Positions 34,308 through 41,769 of a stretch of DNA of 64,000 nt are shown piece by piece. Position 1 is the stretch's first letter. Each line of letters starts with the position of its first letter. The stretch is taken from positions 1 to 64,000 of the forward strand of contig CBDUSI010000002.1 in the NCBI GenBank assembly GCA_965370045.1, read 5' to 3'. A program made the position numbers and the translations under genes. The DNA is from CAZONU01 sp965370045 (lineage in GTDB: Bacteria; Planctomycetota; SZUA-567; JAKLDR01). The notes under the pieces are model-generated. The model ran no database searches, was not told the origin of the DNA, and was given only the letters and a program-made list of their open reading frames with translations.

Positions 34308-37040
34308 ATGGCCGCGAAAGACACCAAGCAAGACAAAGGCGAGCCCGCGCGCACCGGAAGCACCAGGGCGCTGGTCTTCGGCTTCGTCGCCCTGGCCCTG
34401 GGGGCCTTCGCGACGGTCAGCATCTGCGATTACCACCCGGGCGACCCCAACCTCTTCCTGCCGGAGTACGCCGCCGAGGCGGGGGTCGGCAACCGCTGCG
34501 GGGCGGTGGGCGCCAACTTCGCCTATCACCTGGTCAGCACCTACGGGCTGGCCGGGTACGTGCTGCCGGTGCTGCTCTTCTTCTGGGGATTCCACGTGCT
34601 GGTCCGCAAGGAGCTGGCCGCGCCCTGGCGCAAGCTGGCCGGCGGGGCGCTCTTGCTGGTCGCCCTGAGCACCCTGGCCGGAGCCCTCTCCGCCGGCGGA
34701 GGCTGGCTGTACGAGAGGGTCGGCTCGCTCAACGTGCCCACCCCTTACGCGGGAGCCCCGCGTGCCGGCGGCCTGCTGGGTTACTTCGCGGCCAGCGGGC
34801 TGAGCGAGCCCTTCGGCCCGGTGGGCATCTACCTGATCGTGGCCGCCGTGGGCCTCCTGGCGCTGGTGCTGGCCGCCCAGCGTTCGGTGGAGTGGGCCCT
34901 GGTCGGAGTGGGTCACTCGGCAATGAGCGGCCTGCGCGTGCTGGGCGGGCGTCTGCGGCGCTCGCGCTCCGACGAAGAAGACCAGGACGGTGAAGAGAAT
35001 GCGCCCCGCGCCCGGCGCGGCCGGGGCAGGGGCAAGGGCGGGCCCAGCGTGCGCGCCACCTTCGGCCAGTCCGAGGAGGACATGAAGCGGGCCCGTAACG
35101 CGGCTCCGCCGGCCGAGCAGGAGCCGGTCATCAGCATCGCCCGGGTTACCGAGCCGCCTCCCCCGCCGGAGAGCGATGAGGAAAGGAACCGGCGCGAGAA
35201 GCAGGAGATCGCGGCGATGGCCGCGCGGGCCTCGGGGAACAGGCCCGCGGTCAAGGCGGCTCCCGCGCCTCCCGTCGAGCCCGCCGCACCGCTTCCCCCG
35301 CCGGTGGTCAGGAACCACCAGGCCTCCGGGCCCGCTACGGCGTCGCCCCGCAAGCCGCGCAGGCCGGCGCGCAAGCCGGCGCCGGTGGAGAGCGCCCCGG
35401 CCAGGCCCGCCGCGGTGGACTACGGCGACTACAAGCTGCCCCAGGTCTCGCTCCTCGACAAGGTCGAGCACCAGACGCAGGTCACCAACGAGGTGCTCAC
35501 CGGCCGGGGCCAGGTGCTGGCCGACACCCTCAAGGAGTTCAAGATCGTCACCCGCCTGGTCTCCATCGACCGCGGCCCGGCGGTGACCATATACGAGCTG
35601 GAGCTGGCCGCCGGCGTCCGGGTGCAGCGGGTGATTGAACTGGCCGACAACCTGGCCATGGCCATGTGCGCTCCCAACGTGCGGATCATCGCTCCCATCC
35701 CCGGGCGCGACTCCATCGGCATCGAGGTGCCCAACACCGAGCGCGAGGTAGTCCGCCTCCGGCCGCTCCTGGAGTCGAAGAACTTCAAGTCGAAGACCCG
35801 GGACATGGTCATACCCTTTATCATCGGGCGGGATGCGGCCGGGGAGATACTGGTCGAGGACCTGGCGCGCATGCCCCACCTGCTGGTCGCCGGAGCCACC
35901 GGCAGCGGCAAGTCAGTGTGCCTCAACTCGTTCATCAGCACCATGCTGATGGCCCGCAGCCCCGAGCAGGTCAAGCTGCTGCTGGTCGACCCCAAGATGG
36001 TGGAGATGAGCCAGTACAAGGGCATCCCCCACCTGATCACCCCGGTGATAACCGACATGAAGCGCGCCGCGGGGGTCTTCGAGTGGGCCACCAAGAAGAT
36101 GGACGGGCGCTACGAGATGCTCAACACCACCGGCGTGCGGGACATCGCCCGCTACAACAAGCTGGGGGCCGCCGAGCGCCTGGCGCGCGCGGAGGCCGCC
36201 GACGTCGAGGACCCCGAGCGCTTCAGCGCGCACATGCCCTACCTGGTGATCATCGTCGACGAGCTGGCCGACCTGATGATGCTGGCCTCCAAGGAAATCG
36301 AGCGTTCCATCACCCGCCTGGCCCAGAAGTCCCGCGGGGTGGGCATCCACATCATCCTGGCCACCCAGCGGCCCAGCGTGGACGTGGTCACCGGGCTGAT
36401 CAAGACCAACATGCCCGCGCGCATCGCCTTCCAGGTCGCCAGCAAGGTCGACAGCCGCACGATCATCGACCAGAACGGCGCCGAGAAGCTCATGGGCATG
36501 GGCGACATGCTCTACCTGCCGCCCACCACCAGCCAGCTGGTCCGCGCCAAGGGCACCTTCGTTTCCGACGACGAAGTTGTCCGCCTCGTGGCCCACTCCA
36601 AGAAACAGGCGCCGCCCGACTTCGTGCCGGAGCTCGAAAACATAACCGCCGGCGGCGGCGCGAACGGCGGAGCCGGCGGGGGCCTCTCCGACGAGCTCTT
36701 CGAGGAGGCCGTCCGCGTGGTGCTGGAGACCCGCCGCGGATCGGTCTCGCTGCTTCAGCGCCGCCTGGGCGTGGGCTACACCCGCGCGGCCAAGCTCATC
36801 GACATGATGGCCGAGCGCGATATCTTGGGGCCCTACCGCGGCTCCAAGCCCCGGGAGATACTCATCAGCCTGGAGGAGTGGGAATCCGGCTCCTTCATCG
36901 GCGGACCGGTGGCCGCCCAGCGCGAGGACGAGCGCACGCCCCAGGACATTCCCGACGCCGAGGACTACAACGAGGCCGAGGACTACCCGGAGGCCGCGGA
37001 GCAGGCCGAGCCGGCTACCAGCATCAGCAGCCGGAGCTAG
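34308..37040 (+). CDS. ftsK: DNA translocase FtsK
   Basis: 910 residues. Hexameric DNA pump at the division septum that clears chromosome ends and activates XerCD at dif. N-terminal membrane domain with about four helices (residues 22-200), a low-complexity Pro/Ala/Arg linker (about 215-375), the alpha/beta motor with VAGATGSGKSVCLN (Walker A, about 530) and VIIVDELADLMM (Walker B), ATQRPSVDVVTGLIKTNMP, and a C-terminal gamma winged helix (SVSLLQRRLGVGYTRAAKLI) that reads KOPS. An acidic Glu/Tyr-rich tail follows. Last gene of the core block. Confidence 0.97.
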   Translation: MAAKDTKQDKGEPARTGSTRALVFGFVALALGAFATVSICDYHPGDPNLFLPEYAAEAGVGNRCGAVGANFAYHLVSTYGLAGYVLPVLLFFWGFHVLVRKELAAPWRKLAGGALLLVALSTLAGALSAGGGWLYERVGSLNVPTPYAGAPRAGGLLGYFAASGLSEPFGPVGIYLIVAAVGLLALVLAAQRSVEWALVGVGHSAMSGLRVLGGRLRRSRSDEEDQDGEENAPRARRGRGRGKGGPSVRATFGQSEEDMKRARNAAPPAEQEPVISIARVTEPPPPPESDEERNRREKQEIAAMAARASGNRPAVKAAPAPPVEPAAPLPPPVVRNHQASGPATASPRKPRRPARKPAPVESAPARPAAVDYGDYKLPQVSLLDKVEHQTQVTNEVLTGRGQVLADTLKEFKIVTRLVSIDRGPAVTIYELELAAGVRVQRVIELADNLAMAMCAPNVRIIAPIPGRDSIGIEVPNTEREVVRLRPLLESKNFKSKTRDMVIPFIIGRDAAGEILVEDLARMPHLLVAGATGSGKSVCLNSFISTMLMARSPEQVKLLLVDPKMVEMSQYKGIPHLITPVITDMKRAAGVFEWATKKMDGRYEMLNTTGVRDIARYNKLGAAERLARAEAADVEDPERFSAHMPYLVIIVDELADLMMLASKEIERSITRLAQKSRGVGIHIILATQRPSVDVVTGLIKTNMPARIAFQVASKVDSRTIIDQNGAEKLMGMGDMLYLPPTTSQLVRAKGTFVSDDEVVRLVAHSKKQAPPDFVPELENITAGGGANGGAGGGLSDELFEEAVRVVLETRRGSVSLLQRRLGVGYTRAAKLIDMMAERDILGPYRGSKPREILISLEEWESGSFIGGPVAAQREDERTPQDIPDAEDYNEAEDYPEAAEQAEPATSISSRS

Positions 37041-37108
37041 TTGCCCTTAGACTGTAGGCTGTAGTCCGTAGGCCCTGGTTTCCTCACCTCTCCTTCAGCC
37101 TACCCTTC

Positions 37109-37297
37109 CCAAACGATCTCTTTTGACCTCGTGTCAAACCGTCGGGGTTCCGCCCTCCCTGGCGTGGTTCTGGCAAGTGAATTGCCGCTCGTCGGGCACC
37201 TGAAGGTGCCGCTCTGAGCGACAACGCCCTTTTGTCATGACCTGCGCTCCTGAAAGCCCGTGGCTTATGACGCTTCGTCGCTTTTTTCTTCGCGTAA
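37109..37297 (-). repeat. Dispersed hairpin repeat, inverted copy D
   Basis: Inverted relative to copies A-C; same landmarks in reverse (AAACGATCTCTTT, GGTTCCGCCCTCC, hairpin GGCACCTGAAGGTGCC at 37195-37210, TTTTGTCATGACCTGCGC, GGCTTATGACGCTTCG). It overlaps the 3' end of the HTH gene and supplies its last residues (KSDEAS) and TAA stop. Confidence 0.87.
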
Positions 37298-37891
37298 CCG
37301 CCTCGCTTCTAATGGGTCAATTAGCCGGCCGTCTTCGTCGGTCATCTCGTCTACGGCCGCGCGGGCCAGGGCGATGATGTCGCTGTTTCCTCCATTCCCG
37401 CCGTACTGCTTGCTGTAGGCTTTCTGCCAGAGCGAGGGTTCGGAGTCGTCGCGCATGCGCCTCTCTACATCATGGCGGTATTCGGCCAGGGTCATTTCGG
37501 CTTCCTTGAGCTGCCGCCAGCTTTCGGCGTCCTTCTGGCGCTCTACGACTTTCTCGGCCAGGATGTCGTTGCGGTCGCGGAGGACGGCGCTGCGCTCCTT
37601 GCCGCGCTGGTCACCGAGCAAAGCCTGCGCCGCGCGCAGGGCCACGCGCTCGTTCTCGCTCTGCAACAACTCTTCGAGCTTGGCGCGGGCCATTGAGGCC
37701 GCCTCCAACGAGGCGCGGTGCTGGGCCTCCTCGAACAGCCGCCAGTAGACCGCGCCGTGCGCGCGGGTGATCTCCCGCAGCCGGGCCCGGTCTACGTCCA
37801 GCTCGCCGGCGATATCCTTCCACGACTTGCCGTGTGCGCGAAGCAAGGCGATCTCGGTCAACAGGGTGAACTCTTCTTGGGACTCATGCAT
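37265..37891 (-). CDS. HTH protein, terminase small subunit-like
   Basis: 208 residues. N-terminal helix-turn-helix (about 10-50; TEIALLRAHGKSWKDIAGEL, then RLREITRAHG), similar to the homeodomain-like N terminus of phage terminase small subunits and some transposon proteins; a long helical central part rich in Glu, Arg and Ala (55-150), then an acidic C terminus. No large terminase subunit or other phage gene is nearby, so a phage role is unproven and a regulator is equally possible. It has a perfect consensus promoter. The last residues and the stop lie within repeat copy D. ATG 37891 begins the only reasonable reading. Confidence 0.65.
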   Translation of the reverse strand: MHESQEEFTLLTEIALLRAHGKSWKDIAGELDVDRARLREITRAHGAVYWRLFEEAQHRASLEAASMARAKLEELLQSENERVALRAAQALLGDQRGKERSAVLRDRNDILAEKVVERQKDAESWRQLKEAEMTLAEYRHDVERRMRDDSEPSLWQKAYSKQYGGNGGNSDIIALARAAVDEMTDEDGRLIDPLEARRLREEKSDEAS

Positions 37892-37944
37892 GGCGCTCTC
37901 CTTTCAAATAGCCCTTCGGGCCGCAAGTGGTCAGTGTATACTCT

Positions 37945-37973
37945 ATTATAGCGCGAACACACCAGAATGTCAA
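37945..37973 (-). promoter_or_regulatory. Perfect consensus promoter of the HTH gene
   Basis: Minus strand TTGACA, 17 bases, TATAAT (6/6 and 6/6), with TTC right after the -35. Identical in hexamers, spacing and TTGACATTC start to the promoter at 56969-56997. About 53 bases from the -10 to the ATG. Confidence 0.75.
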
Positions 37974-38192
37974 GCAGAATTACCAGAAAACTGCGCCGAG
38001 CGGGCTATGATGCGTAATAGGCTGATATATAAGGTGATACGCGAGGCAATATTGAACAGCACGTCCGGACTCCGGACTCCAGACTAAGTATCCGGAGGCT
38101 GCGTACAGGTCGCGCCAAACGGGAAGGGGGGGGGATCGTAAACCGCCAAGATGCCAAGCGCACCAGCCGGCCGCTGACAACTGAGGTTGCCC

Positions 38193-38221
38193 TTGACGCC
38201 CGCGCTTGGTGGGACCATACT
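38193..38221 (+). promoter_or_regulatory. Putative promoter of the restriction-modification gene
   Basis: TTGACG, 17 bases, CATACT (5/6 and 4/6). About 220 bases upstream of the GTG start, leaving a long leader that includes the 10-bp tandem repeat. Confidence 0.5.
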
Positions 38222-38315
38222 GAGTGGAGGAGGATCGGGCGCACTTGTGGGGGCTCCGAGGACCGGGGCGGGAAATCTAATGTTCTGTTTTCAGAATAGC
38301 GCCTCGCTGCCGGGT

Positions 38316-38360
38316 AGCACCGAGAAGCACCGAGGAGCACCGAGGAGCACCGAGGAGCAC
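38316..38360 (+). repeat. 10-bp tandem repeat (AGCACCGAGG)
   Basis: Four full units of AGCACCGAGG (the first with one change) and half a unit, in the leader of the restriction-modification gene. No spacers, so not a CRISPR. Confidence 0.85.
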
Positions 38361-38440
38361 TTCGGTGCAGGACAGCCCTGCCGATTCTAACGACCCACGC
38401 GCCGCATCAGATCCGCTGGACGACGCCTTAGGAGACTGCG

Positions 38441-41104
38441 GTGGGCAAGCGCAATCTGTTCTGTAAGGCCGGAGATCTTCATAACGAAGCCGATGTAGAG
38501 CAGATATTTGTCCGTCGGTTCCTTGAGCACCTAGGTTACAGCGACAAGCAGATTCGCCCGAAGGATTCGTTGACCAAGTTGACGGTAGGCGGCTTCCATC
38601 AACCTGAAGCCAAGTATCGGCCAGACTTCGCAATCAAGGTGGGACCCGAAGTAAGGTGGATTGTGGAGGCCAAGGCCCCTGACGAAAAGCTGGACAAACA
38701 CGTTTGGCAGCCTCGGTCGTACTGTAACCTCCTCAATGGGCAGTACCGCAACAGAAATCCCGTAGGCTACTTCGTCCTAACGAATGGTCTCCACACGCGC
38801 CTTTACCAAGGGGACTTCAACAAACCCGTGGCTTGCGTGACGCTTTCCGAAGTTGTGACATCGAACGCCAAGTTCAAGAAACTGAGTTCGCTTCTCGATC
38901 CGAAGGCCTTCAAGGTGGCCAAAGCAGTTCCCGCTTCAGACATGCATATCCTGCAAAAGCAGCCGTTGGAGGACGTGACCGCAGCTTTCGCTTGGTGCCA
39001 TCAGGAGATATACCGAAAAGACAATATCAGTCAAGCAGCTGCTTTTACAGCATTCGTAAAAGTCGTGTTCCTGAAGCTTCTATCTGATCGCAATATCCGT
39101 GACAAGCACCCGGGCATAATTGCGGAGCAGAGCATAGAAGTGCCGGCTGACGATGTGGACTTTTCCTCACGATGGCTCCGCGCCCAGGAGAAGCATACTC
39201 CTAATCCGCTTGATTCAATCCAATTCAGGAACTTCATCAAAGCAATGGAGCAGGAGATTGCCAATAGAAAACGGAAACGCATCTTTGATCCAGACGAGAT
39301 AATTGACCTGAGCCCAGAGACCATTCGAAGCGTGGTAGCAAGAATCGAGCACCTGTATCTCTTTGGCATTGATGCAGACCTCAACGGCCGGCTATTCGAA
39401 ACCTTTCTAAATGCGACCATGCGCGGCAAAGACTTAGGACAGTACTTCACACCCAGAAGTATTGTGCTATTGGGAACTCGGATAGCAAACATCCAGGTGG
39501 ATGCACCTGTTGCAGGAGGAGGATGTCATACGGACATAGTTATTGACGCGTGTTGCGGAACAGGGGGGTTCTTGATTGAGGCGTTGGCTTACATGTGGGA
39601 CAAGATCAACCTAAACCCCTCGCTAGAAAAGGGCGAGAAGCGGAAGCGCTGCAAACGCGTGGCCACTCAGCACATCTACGGCGTTGATGTCGGCCGCAAA
39701 CCACCCGTGGCGAGAATCGCTCGCATGAATATGTACCTGCACGGTGATGGGGGTGGAAGCATATTCCAGACTGATGCGCTAGACAAGGAACTTCGTGACG
39801 GAAAGACCGACGCACCAGAGCTGATAGCAGAAAGAGCGCAGCTCCGCAAACTCATTGGCCAAGGGGGGTTCGCTAACGTAGTACTTACGAACCCACCGTT
39901 CGCCAAGAAATACGAGCGAAAGACTCCAAGTGAGAGGCGCGTTCTGGACGGGTACGAGATTGCGACTTGCTCAGGGAAGAGGCTGCCAAGTCTCAAGTCC
40001 AACCTAATGTTTGTGGAGCGCTACCACGACATCTTGGTCGTTGGTGGAAGGCTTGTGACCGTCATAGACGATGGAATCTTGAGTGGTAGAAACTACGCGC
40101 GGTTCAGGGAGTTTCTGCGCAGCAAGTACCTCGTCAAGGCTGTTGTTTCGTTGCCCGGCGATGCTTTTCAGCGCTCCAAAGCCCGCGTGAAGACATCGCT
40201 CCTGGTGTTGGAGAAGCGAGATCCCGCGAGTCAACAGGAGCAACCATCTGTCTTCATGTATGGTTGTGAGTACGTCGGCATCGATGATCCAGCCAGACAA
40301 CGGTCATTGCCAATAGATAAGGAAAACCGACGCAAGGCAGGCCTAGAAATTGATGCCGTCGCCGGGCTCTACGCGGACTTTCTGGCCGGGAACCCCGATG
40401 CATCGCATCTCGTTTCCTCGGAGAAGATTCAGGATCGGCTGGATGTGAAGTCATGCCTTATGACGCCAGGGCGGATGGTCAGTGCTTGGAAGAACAACGG
40501 CATCAGCGTAGTAACGCTCTCTGAGCTTGCGGAGCCAGTTGAGTTCGAAGAGGACAAGATAATCGAAACGAAGAGCACCGATGACTTGGTTACATGTCTC
40601 AGGGTTACGTACGAGGGTTTTGCTGAGAAGGGCGACGAGATATGTTCTTCTGATACTACGTATAGCCGGCTGTATCGCGTAGACCCGGGGCAGATTGTCG
40701 TCTCAAACATCGCAGCTCATTACGGTAGTACCGCCATCGTCCCGCAAGAAATGGAGGGTTGCGTCGTAAGCTCGGAGTGCACGGTACTCCGCCCCAGACC
40801 CGGTGTGGATGTTCGCGTTCTTTGGCTCCTGCTCAGGTCACCAGAGGCCAGAGCGGATATGCTCCTTCGGGCTACGGGCGCTAATCGCACCAGAGTTAGC
40901 TGGGACACGCTCAAGGGCCTCCAACTTCCGCGCCCGCCGCAGAGCTTGGTAAAGCAAGTTGCCACAGCAGTTGATGAAGCAGAAGAGGCCCAGCAGGTTG
41001 CGACAAAGCGTCTCCGTGAAGGCCGGGAGATGCTGGAAGGCAAGCTACAACTGGATGGTAGCGAAGCGCAGTCCATCTTGCGGGCTTTCAAGCCGCCGAA
41101 GTAG
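38441..41104 (+). CDS. Single-chain restriction-modification enzyme (nuclease + N6-adenine methylase + specificity domain)
   Basis: 887 residues, lower in GC than the core genes. Residues 15-135: type I HsdR N-terminal-like PD-(D/E)XK nuclease (PDF with D62; VEAK with E76 and K78). Residues 170-620: HsdM-type methylase with LGQYFTPRSIV, DACCGTGGF (369-377, SAM-binding motif I) and NPPF (484-487, catalytic). Residues about 675-880: TRD-like section resembling half an HsdS (SNIAAHYGSTAIV; TRVSWDTLKGLQLPRP) ending in a helical spacer. No helicase motor, so closest to type IIG enzymes: methylation and cleavage in one chain. GTG start with GGAG. Solitary, beside repeats; probably acquired. Recognition sequence unknown. 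Confidence 0.88.
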   Translation: MGKRNLFCKAGDLHNEADVEQIFVRRFLEHLGYSDKQIRPKDSLTKLTVGGFHQPEAKYRPDFAIKVGPEVRWIVEAKAPDEKLDKHVWQPRSYCNLLNGQYRNRNPVGYFVLTNGLHTRLYQGDFNKPVACVTLSEVVTSNAKFKKLSSLLDPKAFKVAKAVPASDMHILQKQPLEDVTAAFAWCHQEIYRKDNISQAAAFTAFVKVVFLKLLSDRNIRDKHPGIIAEQSIEVPADDVDFSSRWLRAQEKHTPNPLDSIQFRNFIKAMEQEIANRKRKRIFDPDEIIDLSPETIRSVVARIEHLYLFGIDADLNGRLFETFLNATMRGKDLGQYFTPRSIVLLGTRIANIQVDAPVAGGGCHTDIVIDACCGTGGFLIEALAYMWDKINLNPSLEKGEKRKRCKRVATQHIYGVDVGRKPPVARIARMNMYLHGDGGGSIFQTDALDKELRDGKTDAPELIAERAQLRKLIGQGGFANVVLTNPPFAKKYERKTPSERRVLDGYEIATCSGKRLPSLKSNLMFVERYHDILVVGGRLVTVIDDGILSGRNYARFREFLRSKYLVKAVVSLPGDAFQRSKARVKTSLLVLEKRDPASQQEQPSVFMYGCEYVGIDDPARQRSLPIDKENRRKAGLEIDAVAGLYADFLAGNPDASHLVSSEKIQDRLDVKSCLMTPGRMVSAWKNNGISVVTLSELAEPVEFEEDKIIETKSTDDLVTCLRVTYEGFAEKGDEICSSDTTYSRLYRVDPGQIVVSNIAAHYGSTAIVPQEMEGCVVSSECTVLRPRPGVDVRVLWLLLRSPEARADMLLRATGANRTRVSWDTLKGLQLPRPPQSLVKQVATAVDEAEEAQQVATKRLREGREMLEGKLQLDGSEAQSILRAFKPPK

Positions 41105-41161
41105 GATTTAGGCCCCCAAACCCGCCTTCCGCCCGCGGGGTCAGGCCTCCTCCGTTTCCCC

Positions 41162-41190
41162 TTGACGGCCTCCCGGGGGACGAGTAGTAT
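41162..41190 (+). promoter_or_regulatory. Promoter of the zinc-ribbon membrane protein gene
   Basis: TTGACG, 17 bases, TAGTAT (5/6 and 4/6), 62 bases before the ATG at 41252. Confidence 0.55.
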
Positions 41191-41251
41191 TCCGGTGTTC
41201 GCCGAGGCCGGGATACGGGGATTACGGGCCTCGTGCAGGGGAGGATCAGTC

Positions 41252-41632
41252 ATGGCCGTCGTCATGCGCGGGACCTGCTCGGAGTGCTACCAGACCATGG
41301 ATTTGTTTCTCACCGACAAGCAGAAAGAGATTGTCTGCCCGGTCTGCGGGCACGCCGTTCCGTCCCTGGACAGCAAGACCATGCAGGCCATCGCCAAGGA
41401 CCAGGCCAAGCGGCGCGTGTTCACGGTGGTGGCCTTCCTCCTGTTCCTCCTCGCCGTGGGCCTGTTCGTCGGCTTCATCGACAGGGCCGAGCCGGCGGTC
41501 ATGGGCGATACCTGGGCGAACGGCCTGCCGGGCATCGCCAAGGGCCTGCTTGGCGGGTCGGTTGGCGTGCTGCTCGTCTCGCTCATCGTGGGCTTCGTGG
41601 CGTCCAACCGCAGCTACGTCTGCGAGTTCTGA
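41252..41632 (+). CDS. Zinc-ribbon protein with two membrane helices
   Basis: 126 residues. Zinc ribbon at the N terminus: CSEC (9-12) and CPVC about 20 residues later, then a short helical linker (SKTMQAIAKDQAKRRVF), two membrane helices (about 58-77 and 99-118) and a short hydrophilic end (SNRSYVCEF). Similar short proteins are familiar from planctomycete genomes; function unknown, perhaps membrane-tethered sensing or scaffolding. ATG chosen because GGAGG lies seven bases upstream; a longer reading from about 41162 would put the promoter inside the gene. Confidence 0.7.
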   Translation: MAVVMRGTCSECYQTMDLFLTDKQKEIVCPVCGHAVPSLDSKTMQAIAKDQAKRRVFTVVAFLLFLLAVGLFVGFIDRAEPAVMGDTWANGLPGIAKGLLGGSVGVLLVSLIVGFVASNRSYVCEF

Positions 41633-41703
41633 GCCCCGACCTCACGGCACACCGCTGTTTCCGAACGACCAACGCCAATCTATTGGTGTCTGGAGCGATG
41701 CGC

Positions 41704-41731
41704 TTGACCGCTCCCGTCCGACTGCTACACT
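41704..41731 (+). promoter_or_regulatory. Promoter of the ADP-ribosylglycohydrolase gene
   Basis: TTGACC, 16 bases, TACACT (5/6 and 4/6); GTG start 39 bases downstream with AAGGAG before it. Confidence 0.55.
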
Positions 41732-41769
41732 CCCGCGCGTGAAGCCTTCCGCACAGTAAGGAGCCCGCA

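Larger units (their letters stand above)
37892..38440. other. Gene-free spacer of the accessory island
   Basis: No ORF of merit in about 550 bp. It contains the promoters for both flanking genes, the 19-bp word shared with 13835-13853 (inverted, 38108-38126), a CCGCCAAG-type word (38142-38158) and a 10-bp tandem repeat (38316-38360). AT-richer than the core genome around it. Confidence 0.6.

Noticed and set aside
37265..37891. Prophage, because of the terminase small subunit-like HTH
   Set aside because: No large terminase, portal, capsid, integrase or att-like direct repeats around it; kept only as an HTH protein.
38316..38360. Short regular repeats that might suggest a CRISPR
   Set aside because: The units are only 10 bp and directly tandem, with no spacers and no cas genes.
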